In this document: piece by piece, positions 43,117 through 52,269 of the stretch
Numbering within the stretch: the first letter of the stretch is position 1
How the letters are laid out: the number at the start of each line of letters is the position of its first letter
NCBI GenBank assembly: GCA_025463605.1
Contig: JAODAV010000031.1
Location: 1 to 64,000, forward strand
Source: Rhodoglobus sp.
GTDB lineage: Bacteria > Actinomycetota > Actinomycetes > Actinomycetales > Microbacteriaceae
DNA: 64,000 nucleotides
Direction: 5' to 3'
Made by a program: the position numbers and the translations under genes
The notes under the pieces: generated by a model
The model's database searches: none
Seen by the model: only the letters and a program-made list of their open reading frames with translations
Told to the model about the DNA's origin: nothing

Positions 43117-44484
43117 CTACCAGGCGAGATCGAAACCCTCGAAGCTGCGCACGATCGAACCCGTCGCAACGTCGACGATCACGGTCGTCGTACTTGTCGA
43201 GCGGGCGTCGTAGAAGTAGCCGTCTGAGACGCTCGCCGCACTGTTCGGCACCGTTTCGATCGCGACGTACTGGGAGTTGGGCGAAACCGAGAAGTCCTGG
43301 ATGCTGCCCGCGTCGTCGATTGTGCGATAAAGCACGCGGGAGGTCGTGCCGTCGTCGTAGAGGAGGAGGCTCGCGTACTGGGTGTTCGTCGCGTTCGGTA
43401 GCACGGCGTTGGCGATGCGGTCTCCATTGGGCAGCACCTCGGTTTCCCCGAGAAAGGGAGTGCGTCCGTCGAGGGGTGAGGCTTTCAGGCGGGTCTGCTC
43501 ACCGTTCGCAATCGTGACGGCAACCGGGCCGAACGGGTCGGAACCGGTAATGATGGTGCCGTCTGGGGAGACGCGATGGAGCTCCTGAAGCTGGCCGAGC
43601 GGCGTGGCTGTTCCTGAGGCCGGGTCGACCACCAGCACGCTCCGGTCCAGGTTCAGGGCGGCGATGAGCGAAGAGCCCGGCACGAATTGCCAGCCCAGCA
43701 CGCGCATCGGTTCGCCGTCCAGGTCGAGCACCGGCTGGACAGCGCGTCCCGCATCGAGGTCGACGGTGTATAGCGTGCGTGAATTGAGCTGGCCGACCCC
43801 GGCCTTGGCGCTGGACAGCGTGAACCCGAGCACCGAACCGGGTGTCGAGACGTCGAGCTTCGCGATCGAGCCGACGTCGGGCAGGAGGAGCTTCTCGCTC
43901 ACTCCGTCACGCAGACTGACGAGGTCGAGCGAGCTGGTGTTCTCATCGGTCAGGGTAACCACGGCAAGCGTGTTGCGGTCGATCGCGGCGAAGTCCTGGA
44001 TGTGCCGGCCGGAGTACACGATCTCGCGGCTTGCGCCCGACAACCCCGTACGTACGATCGAATCCTCGGGTTCACCGCGGTCGAGGAAGTACAGCTGGGG
44101 GGAAGTTGTGGTGAAGCGGTACTCGATGCTGGATGCCGGCCCGCCGGTCGCGTTCGCGACGCCGTCTATGCGCACTCGGTAGTCCGTGCCATAGAGAAGC
44201 GATTGCTTGAACTGGAGGGCGACCAGTCCGTCGCCGTTCGTCACTGTGAACGGCGTGGTCGGCTCGATCGTGACCTGCTCAGGTGACACCTGCGCGATGG
44301 GTTGGTTGACGAACAGCCTGACGCCGGCCGTGTCGAGCTGGGCGCTCGACAGCTTGGGGCCCTGAAAGTACCCAAGGCCCAGGAAGACGAGACAGAGGCC
44401 CCCCAGGGTCGCAATCGTGAACGCGAGCGCGCGCCGGAACCGGGCATCCGACCACCGCCGTGCGTCAGTAGAGGTACGGCTCAC
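43117..44484 (-). CDS. membrane-anchored protein with Ig-like and beta-propeller-like region
   Basis: A 455-residue protein with one N-terminal membrane segment (about residues 17-38), then an Ig-like stretch (about 50-130: VRLFVNQPIAQVSPEQVTIEP, YRVRIDGVANATGG) similar to SbsA-type Big_5 domains. About seven repeated strand blocks with VVTLTDENTSSLDLVS and FSVSPNSQYVAIE look like a WD/TolB-type propeller. It overlaps the TIGR03943 gene by 20 bases. Function unknown; probably extracytoplasmic. Confidence 0.7.
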   Translation of the reverse strand: MSRTSTDARRWSDARFRRALAFTIATLGGLCLVFLGLGYFQGPKLSSAQLDTAGVRLFVNQPIAQVSPEQVTIEPTTPFTVTNGDGLVALQFKQSLLYGTDYRVRIDGVANATGGPASSIEYRFTTTSPQLYFLDRGEPEDSIVRTGLSGASREIVYSGRHIQDFAAIDRNTLAVVTLTDENTSSLDLVSLRDGVSEKLLLPDVGSIAKLDVSTPGSVLGFTLSSAKAGVGQLNSRTLYTVDLDAGRAVQPVLDLDGEPMRVLGWQFVPGSSLIAALNLDRSVLVVDPASGTATPLGQLQELHRVSPDGTIITGSDPFGPVAVTIANGEQTRLKASPLDGRTPFLGETEVLPNGDRIANAVLPNATNTQYASLLLYDDGTTSRVLYRTIDDAGSIQDFSVSPNSQYVAIETVPNSAASVSDGYFYDARSTSTTTVIVDVATGSIVRSFEGFDLAW

Positions 44485-45214
44485 TGGGCTGTTCCACCGC
44501 CGTCACCGCATCGGGGACGATCGCGAGGGGCTGCTGGCTACGGTCGCTGCCGTTGACCGCGAACTCTCCGGTGACCCTCACCCAATCATCCGCCGCATGG
44601 ACACTGCTCCAGTCGGGAAGGTAGACGGGCACTCCGGCCGGTTGCGCGTCGACCGCACAGCATGTGACAACGAAACGGGAGACGTAGAAGACGTTTTGCG
44701 GGTCGTCGGCGTCAGGGGTGACGAAGCCGACCACATCCACTGACTTGGCTTCATAGAAGCCGGGATCGACGGTCTGACGCAGCAGGGACGCCCAATCGAC
44801 CACCGTGAAGTTGGAGAACGCGTCGGCAGGGGCATTTTCGGCGTCGCTCACGGATTGCGTTTGCGGGCCGACTGACGTGCTGTTGATGTCCCGCTGGCTG
44901 GCGGTGGCGCTCGTGAGGGTCGCCGGCGGCAGGGCAACCATGGCGAGCGCGAGGGCCGAGGCGATAACCAGCGCGAGGATTGACAGTACGCGCGGCACAC
45001 CTCGAGGCGGCGCCTCGTCATCCTCGTGGCGGAATCGCCCCGTGACACTGGCGATCACGAGAATCAGGGCGAGCACCGCCATCACGATCGTGAACACGAT
45101 GTACCGCGGGTGGATGTAGAGCACGAGCTGGTTGGTTGCCGCGAGCCATACCGTCGCGGCAACCACCAGTCCCACGAGGATCACGCCTCGCCAGCGCTGC
45201 ACGCTAGGCCACAA
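44465..45214 (-). CDS. TIGR03943 (YcgQ-like) membrane protein
   Basis: A 249-residue protein with three or four N-terminal membrane segments (LVLYIHPRYIVFTIVMAVLAL) and a soluble C-terminal domain with VVTCCAVDAQP, the Cys pair typical of TIGR03943. The listed TTG at 45214 overlaps the permease gene by 11 bases; GTG at 45202 is the alternative. The family always accompanies a DUF318 permease, here the upstream gene. Role unknown, possibly metal handling. Confidence 0.82.
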   Translation of the reverse strand: MWPSVQRWRGVILVGLVVAATVWLAATNQLVLYIHPRYIVFTIVMAVLALILVIASVTGRFRHEDDEAPPRGVPRVLSILALVIASALALAMVALPPATLTSATASQRDINSTSVGPQTQSVSDAENAPADAFSNFTVVDWASLLRQTVDPGFYEAKSVDVVGFVTPDADDPQNVFYVSRFVVTCCAVDAQPAGVPVYLPDWSSVHAADDWVRVTGEFAVNGSDRSQQPLAIVPDAVTAVEQPSEPYLY

Positions 45215-46229
45215 AGTTCACCACCAGCCCGATCAGAGCGCTCAACAGCGCCACGACGACCGTGAGTTGCACCAGCACCCGAGTGGTGAAGGTCGTGCGC
45301 AGGATGGCAAGCATCTTGACGTCGATGATCGGTCCGAACACGAGGAATGTGGCGATCGACCCGGGCATGAACGTGCTGGCGAAAGGCAGGATGAAGAAGG
45401 CGTCGACGTTCGAGCACACGGCGATGACGAAGGCGAGCACGAGCATCGCCAGCACCGACCACAGCGGGTTGGTTCCCAGGGTCACGAGCACATCGCGCGG
45501 AACAGCCACCTGGATGGCCCCGGCGATGAGGGCACCGATCAAGAGCGCCGGCATGATGACGCTGGCCTCGCGCACGAAGATGTCGAGACTCTTCTCACGG
45601 CGTGTGAGTGCGTGGTCGTGGTCGTCGGGGCGTCGGCATTCCGCCTCGAAGCGCGGTGTCAACAGGGTGTTCTGTCGCGGGTGGAGGCTGAACAACCAGC
45701 CGACGATGTTGGCGATTGCCAGCCCGCCGATCACACGGGCGACGAGGATGCCGTCGTCGAACCCGAACGCCTGGTGCGTCGTGATGATGGTGATGGGGTT
45801 CACGATTGGCGCCGCCAGGAGGAACGTCATCGCCTCGGGGACCGTGAACCCGCCGACGATGAGCCCGCGCGCGAGCGGCACATTGCCGCACTCGCACACC
45901 GGCAGGAAAACACCGAACAGCGAGATGCACGCTCGCCGAAGCATCGGATTGCGGGGCAGGTATCGCTGGAGCAGCCCATCGGGGAGCCACACCTGCACGA
46001 CGATCGACAACAGGATGCCCAGGATCACGAAGGGCAGGGACTCCACTACGACGCTGATGCTGAGCGTCAGGAGATCCTGCACCTGGTTGGGCAGCGAGAA
46101 TCCTGCCGCTGAGTCCAGAACGACTCGAAGTGCGCCGAGACCGCAGAGGCCGACGACCCCGGCCCCGAGCCATATCCATCGTGATCTGCTGGGTCGGGCG
46201 ACCGTGTGGCGGTGTGCCTCTTCGGCCAT
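45204..46229 (-). CDS. DUF318/ArsP_1-like permease (YcgR-like)
   Basis: A 341-residue membrane protein with about eight segments. LPVCECGNVPLARG carries the CxCG motif of the family and NPITIITTHQAFG and CSNVDAFFILPFA follow. The ATG at 46229 is chosen; GTGs at 46244/46247 are alternatives. It is paired with the TIGR03943 gene. ArsP relatives export organoarsenicals, while other members are linked with zinc or copper; the substrate is not evident here. Confidence 0.83.
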   Translation of the reverse strand: MAEEAHRHTVARPSRSRWIWLGAGVVGLCGLGALRVVLDSAAGFSLPNQVQDLLTLSISVVVESLPFVILGILLSIVVQVWLPDGLLQRYLPRNPMLRRACISLFGVFLPVCECGNVPLARGLIVGGFTVPEAMTFLLAAPIVNPITIITTHQAFGFDDGILVARVIGGLAIANIVGWLFSLHPRQNTLLTPRFEAECRRPDDHDHALTRREKSLDIFVREASVIMPALLIGALIAGAIQVAVPRDVLVTLGTNPLWSVLAMLVLAFVIAVCSNVDAFFILPFASTFMPGSIATFLVFGPIIDVKMLAILRTTFTTRVLVQLTVVVALLSALIGLVVNFVA

Positions 46230-46281
46230 CACTGGTTCGATCACCACTACAGGGTAGGCGAGGGGTCGCCTCAGGGCTCGG

Positions 46282-46311
46282 TTGACAGGCTCGAGAAGAC
46301 TGAGGTTATGC
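46282..46311 (+). promoter_or_regulatory. promoter of polysaccharide deacetylase gene
   Basis: TTGACA (46282-46287), 18-base spacer, TTATGC (46306-46311). It points at the TTG start at 46358. Confidence 0.45.
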
Positions 46312-46357
46312 TCTGCATGCCCCGGCGGTAGGCCCGGTGCAGACACGGAAGGAACCG

Positions 46358-47158
46358 TTGAGCTCTGCATTCCTGCTCGGCTACGACGTCGAGCACCAGG
46401 ATCCGGCGATCACTCGAGCATTCCTGAGCCGCGCGGTGCAGTTGCACCGCGAGTTCGACTTTCCCGCGACCTTCTTCGTGCTCGGCGAGACCCTCGAGCG
46501 CAACATCGAGCAGTTCCGGCAGATCGTCGGCGATCCGCTGTTCGACGTTCAGCAGCACACGTACACCCACAAGCCCCTCAAGACGCTGGTGCAGCGCAAC
46601 TCGTCGGGCGTGACGCTGATCCAGGGCGGCTCGCTCGAGCGCATCCGCGACGAGGTGACGCGAACCAGCGAGCTTCTCGCCAGCTCGCTCGGCGTGCGTT
46701 GCACCGGACTTACGGGGCCGTACACCTACTATCGCGGGCTATCCGATCGGCCGGACATCCTCGAGATCCTCTGGGACTGCGGCATCCGCTTCTTGCGCAC
46801 CGATGGCCGCAACCACGACGACTGGCAACCGGTGTCGTTCGACGTGCAGCCGTACACGTACGAGCTGCAGGGGTTTCCGCAGCTCCTGGAGTTCGGCATC
46901 CAGGGGTGGGCGGACTGCCTGCTTCGCGAGGAGATCGGCTGGGACAACCATGAGGGATACCTCGCGGAGCTACGCTCAAACCTCGAACTCGTGGTCTCGC
47001 GCGATCTCGACTGGTCGTACCTCCAGCACGACTGGAGCAGCCTGCGCGCAGATCCCGAGCTGCGGTTGACCGAGGCGTTGCTGCGAATGACGCGGGAGGC
47101 GGGGGCTATCCCCGAGACGTACGCCGCGTACTACCAGCGGGTCGTCGGAAACGCCTGA
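46358..47158 (+). CDS. polysaccharide deacetylase family protein
   Basis: A 266-residue NodB-homology protein. The metal-site motifs are present: Asp in LGYDVEHQD and the His pair in QQHTYTHKP. TGPYTYYRGLSDRP follows as the next family block. TTG at 46358 is chosen because GGAAGGAA (46347-46354) lies just upstream; GTG at 46337 would add seven residues. No signal peptide, so it probably acts on a cytoplasmic or soluble substrate. It stands between two divergent/convergent units. Confidence 0.8.
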   Translation: MSSAFLLGYDVEHQDPAITRAFLSRAVQLHREFDFPATFFVLGETLERNIEQFRQIVGDPLFDVQQHTYTHKPLKTLVQRNSSGVTLIQGGSLERIRDEVTRTSELLASSLGVRCTGLTGPYTYYRGLSDRPDILEILWDCGIRFLRTDGRNHDDWQPVSFDVQPYTYELQGFPQLLEFGIQGWADCLLREEIGWDNHEGYLAELRSNLELVVSRDLDWSYLQHDWSSLRADPELRLTEALLRMTREAGAIPETYAAYYQRVVGNA

Positions 47159-47188
47159 GCGGATGCCGCCCCGGCGGATCAGGTCGGG

Positions 47189-49174
47189 TCACCCCCCGAC
47201 GTGGATTCCCGGCCTCCGCGCCGGATCCTTGTCGGTCTCGCGCAGGATCTCGCGCACGATGGGTGCGGTGTCGCCACGACCGAAGAGCAAGTATCGGAAC
47301 AGGTAGGCGATCGGGTTGCCTTCAGCCCACTCGAAGTAACACTGAGGTCGCACGCCGGTCGCGTCGCGCAGGGCGAGGAGCACCGCGGCGATCGTGTTGG
47401 GCACGGCGGCGCTCGTGACCCGGAGCACTCGGTACCCTTCGATCTCGTATCCGCGCACGTCGAGGGTCTGGCTGAAAGCGGAAGGATCGACGACCTCGAC
47501 CTCGAGGAAGAGAACCTTTGCCCGTCGCGGGACCGGATTCATCCCCCGCTGAGACGCCTCCTTCTCGGCGTACTCAGCCGCGTCTCCCGCCTGCCGGCGA
47601 TTCGCGATGACGTGCAATTGACCATCAGAGGCGAGCGCCTCGCCGATGATGCGTCTCGCGGTGAAGTTGAACTCGATGGTTTCGACCCGCAGTTCCGTCG
47701 CTCGGTACACGCGGGAGACGATCGAGACGGTGATGATTCCGGCGACGAAGAGCGCCGAGATGGCTATGCCGTCGGGTTGCTCGACGATGTTGGCGATCAG
47801 GGCGTAGAGCAGAACGACGGTGAGCACACCGAAACCGGCCGTCGCGCGTCGCTCCCGGCTGCGAGCGGCTGAGATGGTGACCGCGACCGTTGCCGAAACC
47901 ATCATCGCGAGGATGCCGGTTGCATACGCCCCCGCTTGCGCGTTGACATCGGCCTGGAAGGCGATCGTGATGATGATGCTCACGCCGGTGTAGACGAGAA
48001 CCACCGGCCGAACGGCCCTGCTCCACTCGGGAGCCATGCCATAGGAGGGCAGGTACCGCGGCACGATGTTGATGAGGCCGGCCATCGCGGATGCGCCGGC
48101 GAACCACAGGATGAGGATGCTGCTGATGTCGTAGATGGTTCCGAACGTGTTGCCGAGATAGAGGTGGGCGAGGTACGCGAGAGCCCGGCCGTTCGCCTCG
48201 CCGCCTTCCTCGAACGCCTCGGGCGGTATGAGTACCGTCGTGATGACGCTCGTCGTCAGCAGGTACACGCTCATGATCAGCGCTGCCGCAGTCAGCAGCT
48301 TGCGGGTGTTTCGCACACGCGAGGCGAGTATCTGGTACTCGGTGAGACCCTCCGCTTTCACGAGTGGCATCATGCTGACCCCGGTCTCGAACCCGGAGAG
48401 GCCGAGCACCAGCAGCGGGAACGCGAACACCGCGGTGCGAGTGATGTCGCCGAAACTCGTGCCGCTGGCGAGCAGGCGCTGCAGCCAATCGGCGAGGATG
48501 CCGGGCTCGGCGGCAATCGCGGAGAAGGAAACGACGACCACGACGGCATTGAGCGCGAGGAAGACCACCACCAGAGGGATGGCGACATTCACGGCCTCGT
48601 TGAAGCCGAGCAGGAACACCCCGCCGAGCACCAGCAGAAGCACGATCGTGACGAGAACCTCTTTGCCCTGAAGGAACTCAGGAACGAAGGGATTCTCCAG
48701 CAGGTGCACGGTGGCGTCTGCGCTGGAGAGGGTGATGGTGATGATCCACGAGGTGGCAACGAAACCGAGTAGCACGAGCACGAAGATCTTGCCCCGCCAG
48801 AACGGCAGCAGCTTCTCGAGCATGGCCACCGAACCCTGCCCGTGTGGACTCTGCTTGGCCACGCGCCGGTACATGGGCAGCATTCCGAACAGGGTGAGGA
48901 TGACGATGAGCAGTGTCGCAATGGGGGAGAGGGCGCCCGCTGCGAGAACCGCTATCGCGGGGAGGTACGACAGCGTCGAGAAGTAGTCGACGCCGGTCAG
49001 CGTCATGACCTTCCACCACGCGTGCGTGTGCCCCTTCGCCTCGGCCGACTCCGGGCCGGCCGGGGCGACACGGTTGGCCAGAAGCCAGCGCGCGAGGGGT
49101 CGCGTGGGCTCCGTGCTCCCGTTGCTCAGTGAGACGCTGGCGGGAATCGGATGCTCGGTCTCGATGTCACTCAC
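47189..49174 (-). CDS. KimA/KUP-like APC-family transporter (probable K+ importer)
   Basis: A 661-residue transporter: about twelve membrane segments (residues about 70-475) of the APC fold starting with [23 protein letters not shown], then a cytoplasmic C-terminal domain. The N-terminal [10 protein letters not shown] block and overall length fit the KimA-type potassium importers better than amino-acid permeases. It is divergent from a KdpD/KdpE-like two-component system, which supports a potassium role (inference). Confidence 0.78.
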   Translation of the reverse strand: MSDIETEHPIPASVSLSNGSTEPTRPLARWLLANRVAPAGPESAEAKGHTHAWWKVMTLTGVDYFSTLSYLPAIAVLAAGALSPIATLLIVILTLFGMLPMYRRVAKQSPHGQGSVAMLEKLLPFWRGKIFVLVLLGFVATSWIITITLSSADATVHLLENPFVPEFLQGKEVLVTIVLLLVLGGVFLLGFNEAVNVAIPLVVVFLALNAVVVVVSFSAIAAEPGILADWLQRLLASGTSFGDITRTAVFAFPLLVLGLSGFETGVSMMPLVKAEGLTEYQILASRVRNTRKLLTAAALIMSVYLLTTSVITTVLIPPEAFEEGGEANGRALAYLAHLYLGNTFGTIYDISSILILWFAGASAMAGLINIVPRYLPSYGMAPEWSRAVRPVVLVYTGVSIIITIAFQADVNAQAGAYATGILAMMVSATVAVTISAARSRERRATAGFGVLTVVLLYALIANIVEQPDGIAISALFVAGIITVSIVSRVYRATELRVETIEFNFTARRIIGEALASDGQLHVIANRRQAGDAAEYAEKEASQRGMNPVPRRAKVLFLEVEVVDPSAFSQTLDVRGYEIEGYRVLRVTSAAVPNTIAAVLLALRDATGVRPQCYFEWAEGNPIAYLFRYLLFGRGDTAPIVREILRETDKDPARRPGIHVGG

Positions 49175-49219
49175 CAGCGCGAGACTACCCCTCCCATGGT
49201 CGCCAACTCGCGGTTCGGC

Positions 49220-49236
49220 GTTAGGGAACCGTTAGG
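49220..49236. promoter_or_regulatory. direct repeat GTTAGG-N5-GTTAGG, candidate response-regulator site
   Basis: Two GTTAGG copies at 49220-49225 and 49231-49236 start 11 bases apart, one helical turn, as is usual for OmpR/KdpE-family sites. They lie between the divergent transporter and kinase genes. Confidence 0.45.
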
Positions 49237-49284
49237 ACTTCGGGCATCGGACCGCGCAGTTCACGAAGTCTAAGCTTCAGGAAC

Positions 49285-50676
49285 GTGAAGAACTTCGCCT
49301 TGCGCGGCGCCTTGTCGCTGCGTCGTCGTGTCGCCGGTTTCGTGCTGGCGACAGTCGGCCTGCCGGCACTCAGCTGCACGCTGCGCCTGCTCGGCGACGA
49401 CGAATCAATCACGATCGATGTGCTCGCGTTCCAACTTCTCGTCGTGGTGGTGGCGCTCGTGGGCGGTATCTGGCCCGCCCTCATCTGCGCCGTCGGTGCC
49501 GGCGCGCTCCTCGACCTCTTCTTCGTCGCCCCCTTCTACTCGGTCACGATCGCCGATCCGCTGCATCTTGTCGCGCTGGTGATCTTCGTTGTCGTCGCCG
49601 TGCTGGTCAGCATCGTCGTCGACCAGGCGGCACGCCGGTCACTTGCAGCGACACGTTCCGCCGCCGAGTCGGAGACGCTTGCCGACATCGCGGGTAGCGT
49701 GCTCCGCGGCCAGGATGCGCTCCAGGCGCTCGTGTCGCGATTGCGCGAATCGTTCGGCATGACGAGCGTGATCCTGCGCGCGAAGGGGGAGACCCTCTAC
49801 TCGGCCATCGACTCGGCGATCGCCGACGACGCCGACATCGAGACGACCTTCCCGATCGGTCAGAACGGCAGCCTCTACCTCCGCGGCACGGAGCTGGCGG
49901 CATCCGACCGGCGCATCCTCGGCGCTTTCCTCTCTCAGATCGAAGCAGTCCTGCGCCAGCGCGATCTTGCATCGGAGGCCGACCGGATGCGGCCGGTCGC
50001 CGAAGCAGATCGGCTTCGCACCGCGCTGCTCGCGGCGGTTGGTCACGATCTCCGCCGCCCGCTCGCGGCGGCCACCGCGGCAGTGACGTCGCTGCGCTCG
50101 ATGGAGGTAACGCTCACGGAGGCGGACAAGCGCGAACTGCTCGAAGCCGCCGAGGTGAGCCTCGACTCACTCGCGCAACTCGTCACCAAGCTGCTCGATG
50201 CCAGTCGCCTCCAGGCGGGCGTGCTGGGCGTCGAGCTCGCCGCGACTGCGGTCGACGGGCTCGTGCTCGGCGCCCTCGACGAACTCGGCCTTTCGCCGGG
50301 CGAGGTGCAACTCGAATTGGGCGAGACCGTTCCCGTGCTCGCGGATGGCGTGCTGCTGCAGCGCGTGATCGTGAACCTGCTCGCCAATGCGCTTCGATTC
50401 GCGCCCCCGGGGGTGCCGCCCGTTATCGCGACGATCGAGTGCGCAGACCACGTTCAGCTGCGGGTGATCGACTCGGGGCCCGGGATCCCGGCCGACCGAC
50501 GCGAGGACATCTTCGTGGCGTTCCAGCGACTCGGTGACACCGACAACACGAGCGGCCTGGGCCTGGGTCTGGCGCTGTCGAAGGGTTTCGTCGAAGCCAT
50601 GGGCGGAACCCTCGAGGCCGAAGACACCCCCGGCGGCGGACTCACCATGATGGTCGAGCTGGCGGTGCACCCGTGA
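49285..50676 (+). CDS. KdpD-like sensor histidine kinase, short form
   Basis: A 463-residue kinase. An N-terminal DUF4118-type four-helix membrane domain (about 15-112) is followed by a GAF-like region (about 135-225), the HisKA domain with His254 in AVGHDLRRPLAAA, and a HATPase with NLLANALRFAPPG, DSGPGIP and GLGLGLALSKG. Full-length KdpD is roughly 850-900 residues; the N-terminal KdpD and USP-like domains are missing. GTG start at 49285. It overlaps its response regulator gene by 4 bases. Confidence 0.88.
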   Translation: MKNFALRGALSLRRRVAGFVLATVGLPALSCTLRLLGDDESITIDVLAFQLLVVVVALVGGIWPALICAVGAGALLDLFFVAPFYSVTIADPLHLVALVIFVVVAVLVSIVVDQAARRSLAATRSAAESETLADIAGSVLRGQDALQALVSRLRESFGMTSVILRAKGETLYSAIDSAIADDADIETTFPIGQNGSLYLRGTELAASDRRILGAFLSQIEAVLRQRDLASEADRMRPVAEADRLRTALLAAVGHDLRRPLAAATAAVTSLRSMEVTLTEADKRELLEAAEVSLDSLAQLVTKLLDASRLQAGVLGVELAATAVDGLVLGALDELGLSPGEVQLELGETVPVLADGVLLQRVIVNLLANALRFAPPGVPPVIATIECADHVQLRVIDSGPGIPADRREDIFVAFQRLGDTDNTSGLGLGLALSKGFVEAMGGTLEAEDTPGGGLTMMVELAVHP

Positions 50677-51344
50677 GAATCCTCATCGCCGACGACGATC
50701 CGCAGATGCTTCGCGCGCTGCGCATAACCCTCACCGCTCGCGGGTACGAGGTCGAGACGGCGCCAGACGGCAAGGCGGCTCTCGAGGTCGCGATCAGAAC
50801 GCATCCGGACATCGTCGTCATCGACCTCGGGATGCCCGGGCTCACGGGTATCGAAGTGATCGAAGCGCTGCGGGGGTGGACCCAGATCCCTGTTCTCGTC
50901 GTGTCTGGCCGCAGCGAAAGCTGGGACAAGGTGGAAGCTCTCGACGCGGGCGCCGACGATTACGTCACCAAGCCCTTCTCGGCCGATGAGCTGCTGGCGC
51001 GCATCCGTGCGCTCTCCCGCCGCACGCCCGCGACCACCGACGATCCGGTGGTCACGTTCGGCGACGTGACCGTCGACCTTGCCGCCCGACTCGTGACGCG
51101 TGCGGGCGAGCACGTTCGACTGACACCCACAGAGTGGCGCCTGCTCGAGGTTCTGCTGCGAAGCCACGACAAGCTCGTGACCCGAGAGACCCTCCTCACC
51201 GAGGTGTGGGGCCCGCAGTACACGACCGACACCGGATACCTGCGGCTCTACCTCTCGCAATTGCGCAAGAAACTCGAGCCGGAGCCGTCGAAGCCGAGGT
51301 ACCTGCTGACCGAGGCGGGGATGGGGTACCGGTTCACCACGTGA
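50673..51344 (+). CDS. KdpE-like response regulator (OmpR family)
   Basis: A 223-residue regulator: receiver domain with the acidic pocket ADDDP, phospho-acceptor Asp51 in VVIDLGMPG, Lys in VTKPF; then a winged helix (LTPTEWRLLEVLLRSHDKLVTRETLL, YLRLYLSQLRKKLE). GTG at 50673 overlaps the kinase stop (GTGA). It probably controls the divergent KimA-like transporter through the GTTAGG repeats. Confidence 0.92.
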   Translation: MRILIADDDPQMLRALRITLTARGYEVETAPDGKAALEVAIRTHPDIVVIDLGMPGLTGIEVIEALRGWTQIPVLVVSGRSESWDKVEALDAGADDYVTKPFSADELLARIRALSRRTPATTDDPVVTFGDVTVDLAARLVTRAGEHVRLTPTEWRLLEVLLRSHDKLVTRETLLTEVWGPQYTTDTGYLRLYLSQLRKKLEPEPSKPRYLLTEAGMGYRFTT

Positions 51345-51360
51345 CATGCTTCGCCACGGG

Positions 51361-52215
51361 TCACGCCTTCTCGAGCGCCCCCTGGTCGAGGCGGAACGGC
51401 GGGTATTCGTCGCGCAAGAGAGCCGTGTAGGCGAACACGCGGTAGAGCCAGCGATGCGCGCCCATCACCAGGTTGAACAGGCCGAGGCGGTAGACGCCGG
51501 TGAACAGCAACACGATCGCGGCGATGAGCACGAGCAGTCCCAGCAGTGAGAAGCCGTTGGCTGCTCCACCAGTCCAGGCGCCCCAGGTGCCTCCGGTCGC
51601 GAGCGCGATGATTGCGAGGTGCGGCAGCGCGAACAGCCAGGACTTCACAAGCACCTTCCAGTGCGAGAGGGCAGACGGGTACGCCACCTCGAACGTGGCG
51701 GGGTAGGCGGTGCGCGCCAGGGTGAATGGCGGGTAGCTGTCGCTGCCGATGACGCCGTTGGCGTAGAAGGCGACGCGCCAGTTCCAGCGCAGCACGCCGA
51801 CGGCGAACTGAAACAGGGATGCGGGGTAGCGGCCGGTGAAGAGGATGGCCACACCGGCCGCGATGGTGACGACGACGAACGCGATCCACATCACGCACAG
51901 CACGACGAAGTGCGGGATGGCCAGGAGCCACTTGACCAGCCACATCCAGCGGGTGAGCTTGGGGTCGAGGGTGCCTTCCAGCCTGGCCGGGTACCCGGTT
52001 GCGCTGGGGGCTTCGGGCGACTGGATGCTGCGCCCGAGCCCCGCGGCTCCGACGAGGATCGCGGCGATCGCCGCTACCACCAGGGCAACCGCGACGAGCG
52101 GCGGACCCGAGTAGGCCAGCGCGGTGGGGGCGCCGGCGCCGAGGAGCACCCCCACGATGAGCAGGAGCATGTGCGGTGCGCTCATCCTCGTGGTTTCGGG
52201 CGTGGTTGTACACAT
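51361..52215 (-). CDS. DUF4389 membrane protein
   Basis: A 284-residue membrane protein with five to six segments. Two DUF4389-type units are visible: YPARLEGTLDPKLTRWMWLVKWLLAIPH (from about residue 75) and YPATFEVAYPSALSHWKVLVKSWLFALPH (from about residue 170). AAAGGA lies well placed before the ATG. It ends 16 bases from the convergent regulator gene. Function unknown. Confidence 0.82.
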   Translation of the reverse strand: MCTTTPETTRMSAPHMLLLIVGVLLGAGAPTALAYSGPPLVAVALVVAAIAAILVGAAGLGRSIQSPEAPSATGYPARLEGTLDPKLTRWMWLVKWLLAIPHFVVLCVMWIAFVVVTIAAGVAILFTGRYPASLFQFAVGVLRWNWRVAFYANGVIGSDSYPPFTLARTAYPATFEVAYPSALSHWKVLVKSWLFALPHLAIIALATGGTWGAWTGGAANGFSLLGLLVLIAAIVLLFTGVYRLGLFNLVMGAHRWLYRVFAYTALLRDEYPPFRLDQGALEKA

Positions 52216-52269
52216 GAGCAGGTTCCTTTGTTTGGGTGGTGCAGCTCGACCGCCGGACGGCGGCCGAAG

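Noticed and set aside
46462..46563. Zur or iron box in the permease/deacetylase intergenic region and nearby
   Set aside because: Nothing near 46230-46357 or beyond matches a Zur or DtxR consensus; the palindromic look of some stretches is due to GC-rich coding sequence.
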